In this document: one piece after another, positions 6,206-8,074 of the stretch
Layout of the letters: every line of letters starts with the position of its first letter
How positions within the stretch are numbered: the stretch's first letter is position 1
DNA from: Paenibacillaceae bacterium UBA6304
GTDB taxonomy: Bacteria; Bacillota; Bacilli; Paenibacillales; Paenibacillaceae
Reading direction: 5' to 3'
Assembly (NCBI GenBank): GCA_002439285.1
Contig: DJTQ01000175.1
Span: 1-8,074 of the forward strand
DNA length: 8,074 nt
Notes under the pieces: generated by a model
Told to the model about the DNA's origin: nothing
Database searches by the model: none
What the model saw: the letters and a program-made list of their open reading frames with translations, nothing else
Made by a program: the position numbers and the translations under genes

Positions 6206-7321
6206 GTGCATACGGTTTGGAAAGGAGCCATCAGCTTCGGGCTGGTCCACGTTCCGGTTAAAATGTTCTCCGCTACGGAAGACAAAGATATTTCAATGAA
6301 ATACATTCATAAGGAATGCGGGAGCCCGATTTCTTATGTCAGACGCTGTCCGACCTGCGATGTGGATGTGAATTGGGAAGATATTTCCCGTGGATATGAG
6401 TATGAAAAAGGTAAATACGTGCTGTTTGAAAAAGAGGAGCTCGAGCAGTTATCGGCAAGCACCGAGAAAACGATCACTATTCTGGACTTTGTTGATCTGC
6501 ACGAAATCGATCCGATCTATTTTCAAAAGACGTATTATTTGTCTCCCGATCAGGCCGGATCGAACGCCTATCAGTTACTTCTGGAGGCGATGCGGCAATC
6601 GGAGAAAATCGGCATCGCCAAAATCGCTATCCGCTCGAAAAGCAGCCTGGCTGCCATTCGGGTGATGGAGGGATGCCTTGCGGTGGAGACGATTTTTTTC
6701 CCGGATGAGATCCGGCCGATCAGCCAGGTGCCGAATCTGCCGGAGAACGTCAATATTAATGATAAGGAATTGACGATGGCGAAGCTGTTAATCGAACAGT
6801 TATCGACTCCATTCGAACCGGAAAAGTACAATGACGATTACCGTGACAATCTACTGCAGCTGATCGAGCAAAAAGTAGCCGGGGAGGAAATCAGCCTGGC
6901 TCCGGCCAAGCCGGAGAGCAACGTGATCGACCTGATGGCCGCGCTCCAGGCCAGCATCGAAGCGGTCAAACCGATCGCGACCGATCCCGGACCTGGCAAA
7001 GCGAAGCGCGCCCGGGGAGCATCAGCCACAGGCACCGGCACCACCGGAGCATCGGCCGCCGCAGTCGATACAAGCGCAGCGTCAACAAAGACCAGCGGTA
7101 CCCGCGGCAAAAAGGGATCTGCCACCGAGGCTCCGGCAGTTTCCGCCTCCGGGGCGGCCGACAGCACGGAGGCGACTGGTACAGGAACGGCCGCTCCACG
7201 CAAGAAGAAGACTACCGCCGCATCTGCCGCTGCTACTTCGGGAGCCGGTCCGACAGAAACCGTCGTCGTTCCGAAGCCAAAGCGGAAAAGCTCCAAAACC
7301 GCCAAGAAGACGATCTCCTGA
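6206..7321 (+). CDS. ku: Non-homologous end-joining protein Ku
   Basis: Ku forms a homodimeric ring that binds DNA ends and recruits the LigD-type ligase. The 371-residue product starts at GTG (AAAGGAG 11 nt upstream) with MHTVWKGAISFGLVHVPVKM, the standard Ku N-terminus. His35/Cys38 with CPTC (48-51) look like a small metal-binding element. The core runs to about residue 230 and includes TILDFVDLHEIDPIYFQKTY (91-110) and YRDNLLQLIEQKVAGEE (212-228). VIDLMAALQASIEA (240-253) matches the conserved segment after the core. Residues 260-371 form a long Ala/Thr/Ser/Gly-rich tail with four basic patches (about 265-270, 300-303, 332-335, 357-368). The tail makes the protein longer than the roughly 311-residue B. 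subtilis Ku. Such tails are known to bind DNA. The ligase partner is convergent rather than in the same operon. Confidence 0.96.
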   Translation: MHTVWKGAISFGLVHVPVKMFSATEDKDISMKYIHKECGSPISYVRRCPTCDVDVNWEDISRGYEYEKGKYVLFEKEELEQLSASTEKTITILDFVDLHEIDPIYFQKTYYLSPDQAGSNAYQLLLEAMRQSEKIGIAKIAIRSKSSLAAIRVMEGCLAVETIFFPDEIRPISQVPNLPENVNINDKELTMAKLLIEQLSTPFEPEKYNDDYRDNLLQLIEQKVAGEEISLAPAKPESNVIDLMAALQASIEAVKPIATDPGPGKAKRARGASATGTGTTGASAAAVDTSAASTKTSGTRGKKGSATEAPAVSASGAADSTEATGTGTAAPRKKKTTAASAAATSGAGPTETVVVPKPKRKSSKTAKKTIS

Positions 7322-7403
7322 AAGAGACAGTCTTTGGAATCCCTATGGCTGCTGGGTTAATCGCTATCACTATGCCTGGAAGGTTGATTCCTTGGCGGCT
7401 ATG

Positions 7404-8074
7404 CTAAATACTCTGCGATAGGTTACATGCCTCCGGCGGAACATTTGCCCATCCTTGGATTACTGGATGGCGCATCGTCCCCCCGGGGGTCCATTCCAGG
7501 AACTGTACTTTTACGGTAAGCTTTGGATCAATCCACTCTGCACCCTTGATCCGCTCCGGGGTGTTGGCAAACGGACGACTGGCTGTCCGTAGTTGTGACG
7601 CAGCCTCAGTCATCCGTACCCACTCTCCGGCTTTCCATTTTCCTGTTCCTGCATGTCCAATGTAAATGAATTTGCCTTCCCCATCGTACAGACCCAACAG
7701 CAGCGCATTTACTCTCCCGTCACGGTAAGTCACTCCTCCAATCGCGGCATAAAGGTCATGGGCCAGCTTCAGTTTGCACCAGCGGGAATCTTTACCGCCA
7801 ATGGCATAAGTACTATCCAGCCGCTTGCATACGATGCCTTCCCAGCCCTGCTGTTTCATAACGGTGAACAGGCTCTCCGCGTCAGCCACATTAGGAACGA
7901 GTTGCAGCCGTTCATGCGGCGTTACGATGTCTTGCAGAAGCTGCTGCCGATGACTCAATGGAAGACCGGTGACCCATTCCCCATCACAATACAGGATATC
8001 AAAAATCATATAAATCGCCGGAATTCGCGATACCGCAAAGCGGATTTCCCGTTCCCGCCGCAGGCTGTCGCGCC
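7404..8074 (-). CDS. ligD: ATP-dependent DNA ligase (LigD-type), C-terminal part (cut by the window edge)
   Basis: The frame is open from the right edge to the TAG at 7404-7406 and gives 222 residues; the start and the catalytic-lysine motif I lie outside the window. Visible nucleotidyltransferase motifs are FDILYCDGE (motif III), EGIVCKR (motif IV) and WCKLKL (motif V), followed by an OB-fold domain with GLYDGEGKFIYIGHAGTG and a final VQFLEWTPGGTMRHPVIQGW, typical of LigD-type ligases. The ATG at 8009 lies inside the adenylation domain and is not the true start. The protein ends shortly after the OB fold, so there is no C-terminal polymerase domain as in B. subtilis LigD (YkoU). A polymerase could be fused upstream or be a separate gene. 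With Ku 82 bp away, this is most likely the end-joining ligase; a stand-alone LigC-type enzyme is possible. Confidence 0.88.
   Translation of the reverse strand, partial: RDSLRREREIRFAVSRIPAIYMIFDILYCDGEWVTGLPLSHRQQLLQDIVTPHERLQLVPNVADAESLFTVMKQQGWEGIVCKRLDSTYAIGGKDSRWCKLKLAHDLYAAIGGVTYRDGRVNALLLGLYDGEGKFIYIGHAGTGKWKAGEWVRMTEAASQLRTASRPFANTPERIKGAEWIDPKLTVKVQFLEWTPGGTMRHPVIQGWANVPPEACNLSQSI

Noticed and set aside
5831..6250. A 139-codon minus-strand frame over the spacer and the ku start
   Set aside because: It runs antisense into the secure ku N-terminus, covers the repeat units and putative promoters, and shows no recognisable domain.
6838..7305. A 155-codon minus-strand frame opposite the ku tail
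   Set aside because: It is the antisense shadow of the GC-rich, Ala-rich ku tail; the Val/Ala/Pro-rich product is what that bias predicts.
7322..7403. Possible terminator between ku and the ligase gene (AAAGA/TCTTT and GGAATC/GATTCC pairs)
   Set aside because: The first stem is only five weak pairs, and the second has a 44-nt loop. Neither has a following T-tract.

Overview
The window most resembles the chromosome of a spore-forming Firmicute of the Paenibacillus type. The reasons are the tsaE-tsaB-rimI-tsaD gene order (the order of ydiB-ydiC-ydiD-ydiE in Bacillus subtilis), Gram-positive Shine-Dalgarno sequences (AGGAGG, GGGAGGAG, GGAAGGAAGG), GTG and TTG starts, a Ku protein of the Bacillus type, and moderately GC-rich DNA with AT-rich spacers. 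The assignment is inference from gene content; no marker fixes the species.

Layout. (1) Positions 1-677, minus strand: the N-terminal 225 residues of an actin-like ATPase of the ParM/StbA (Alp) type, cut by the window edge. (2) 678-1046: a divergent spacer with several short direct and inverted repeats. (3) 1047-2539, plus strand: a two-gene unit whose stop and start overlap (TAATG), coding for a membrane-anchored, coiled-coil M23 metallopeptidase and a bactofilin. (4) 2554-2601: a strong hairpin between convergent units. (5) 2646-5562, minus strand: a tight four-gene operon, tsaE-tsaB-rimI-tsaD, for the t6A modification of ANN-decoding tRNAs plus an N-acetyltransferase. (6) 5563-6205: a 643-bp spacer with four copies of a 21-bp imperfect palindrome, an inverted repeat over a possible sigma-A promoter, and a possible sigma-G promoter just before ku. 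(7) 6206-7321, plus strand: ku, with a long basic low-complexity tail. (8) 7404-8074, minus strand: the C-terminal part of an ATP-dependent DNA ligase of the LigD type, convergent with ku and cut by the right edge.

How the genes fit together. The left part reads as cell-shape and envelope functions: a polymer-forming bactofilin with a peptidoglycan hydrolase, next to an actin-like filament protein. The centre is core translation fidelity (t6A37). The right part is a two-protein non-homologous end-joining system (Ku plus ligase), known in B. subtilis to act in spores. I found no rRNA, tRNA, CRISPR array, insertion sequence or phage gene. The gene content is mostly recognisable; the less explained material is in the two spacers and in the tails of Ku and TsaB.
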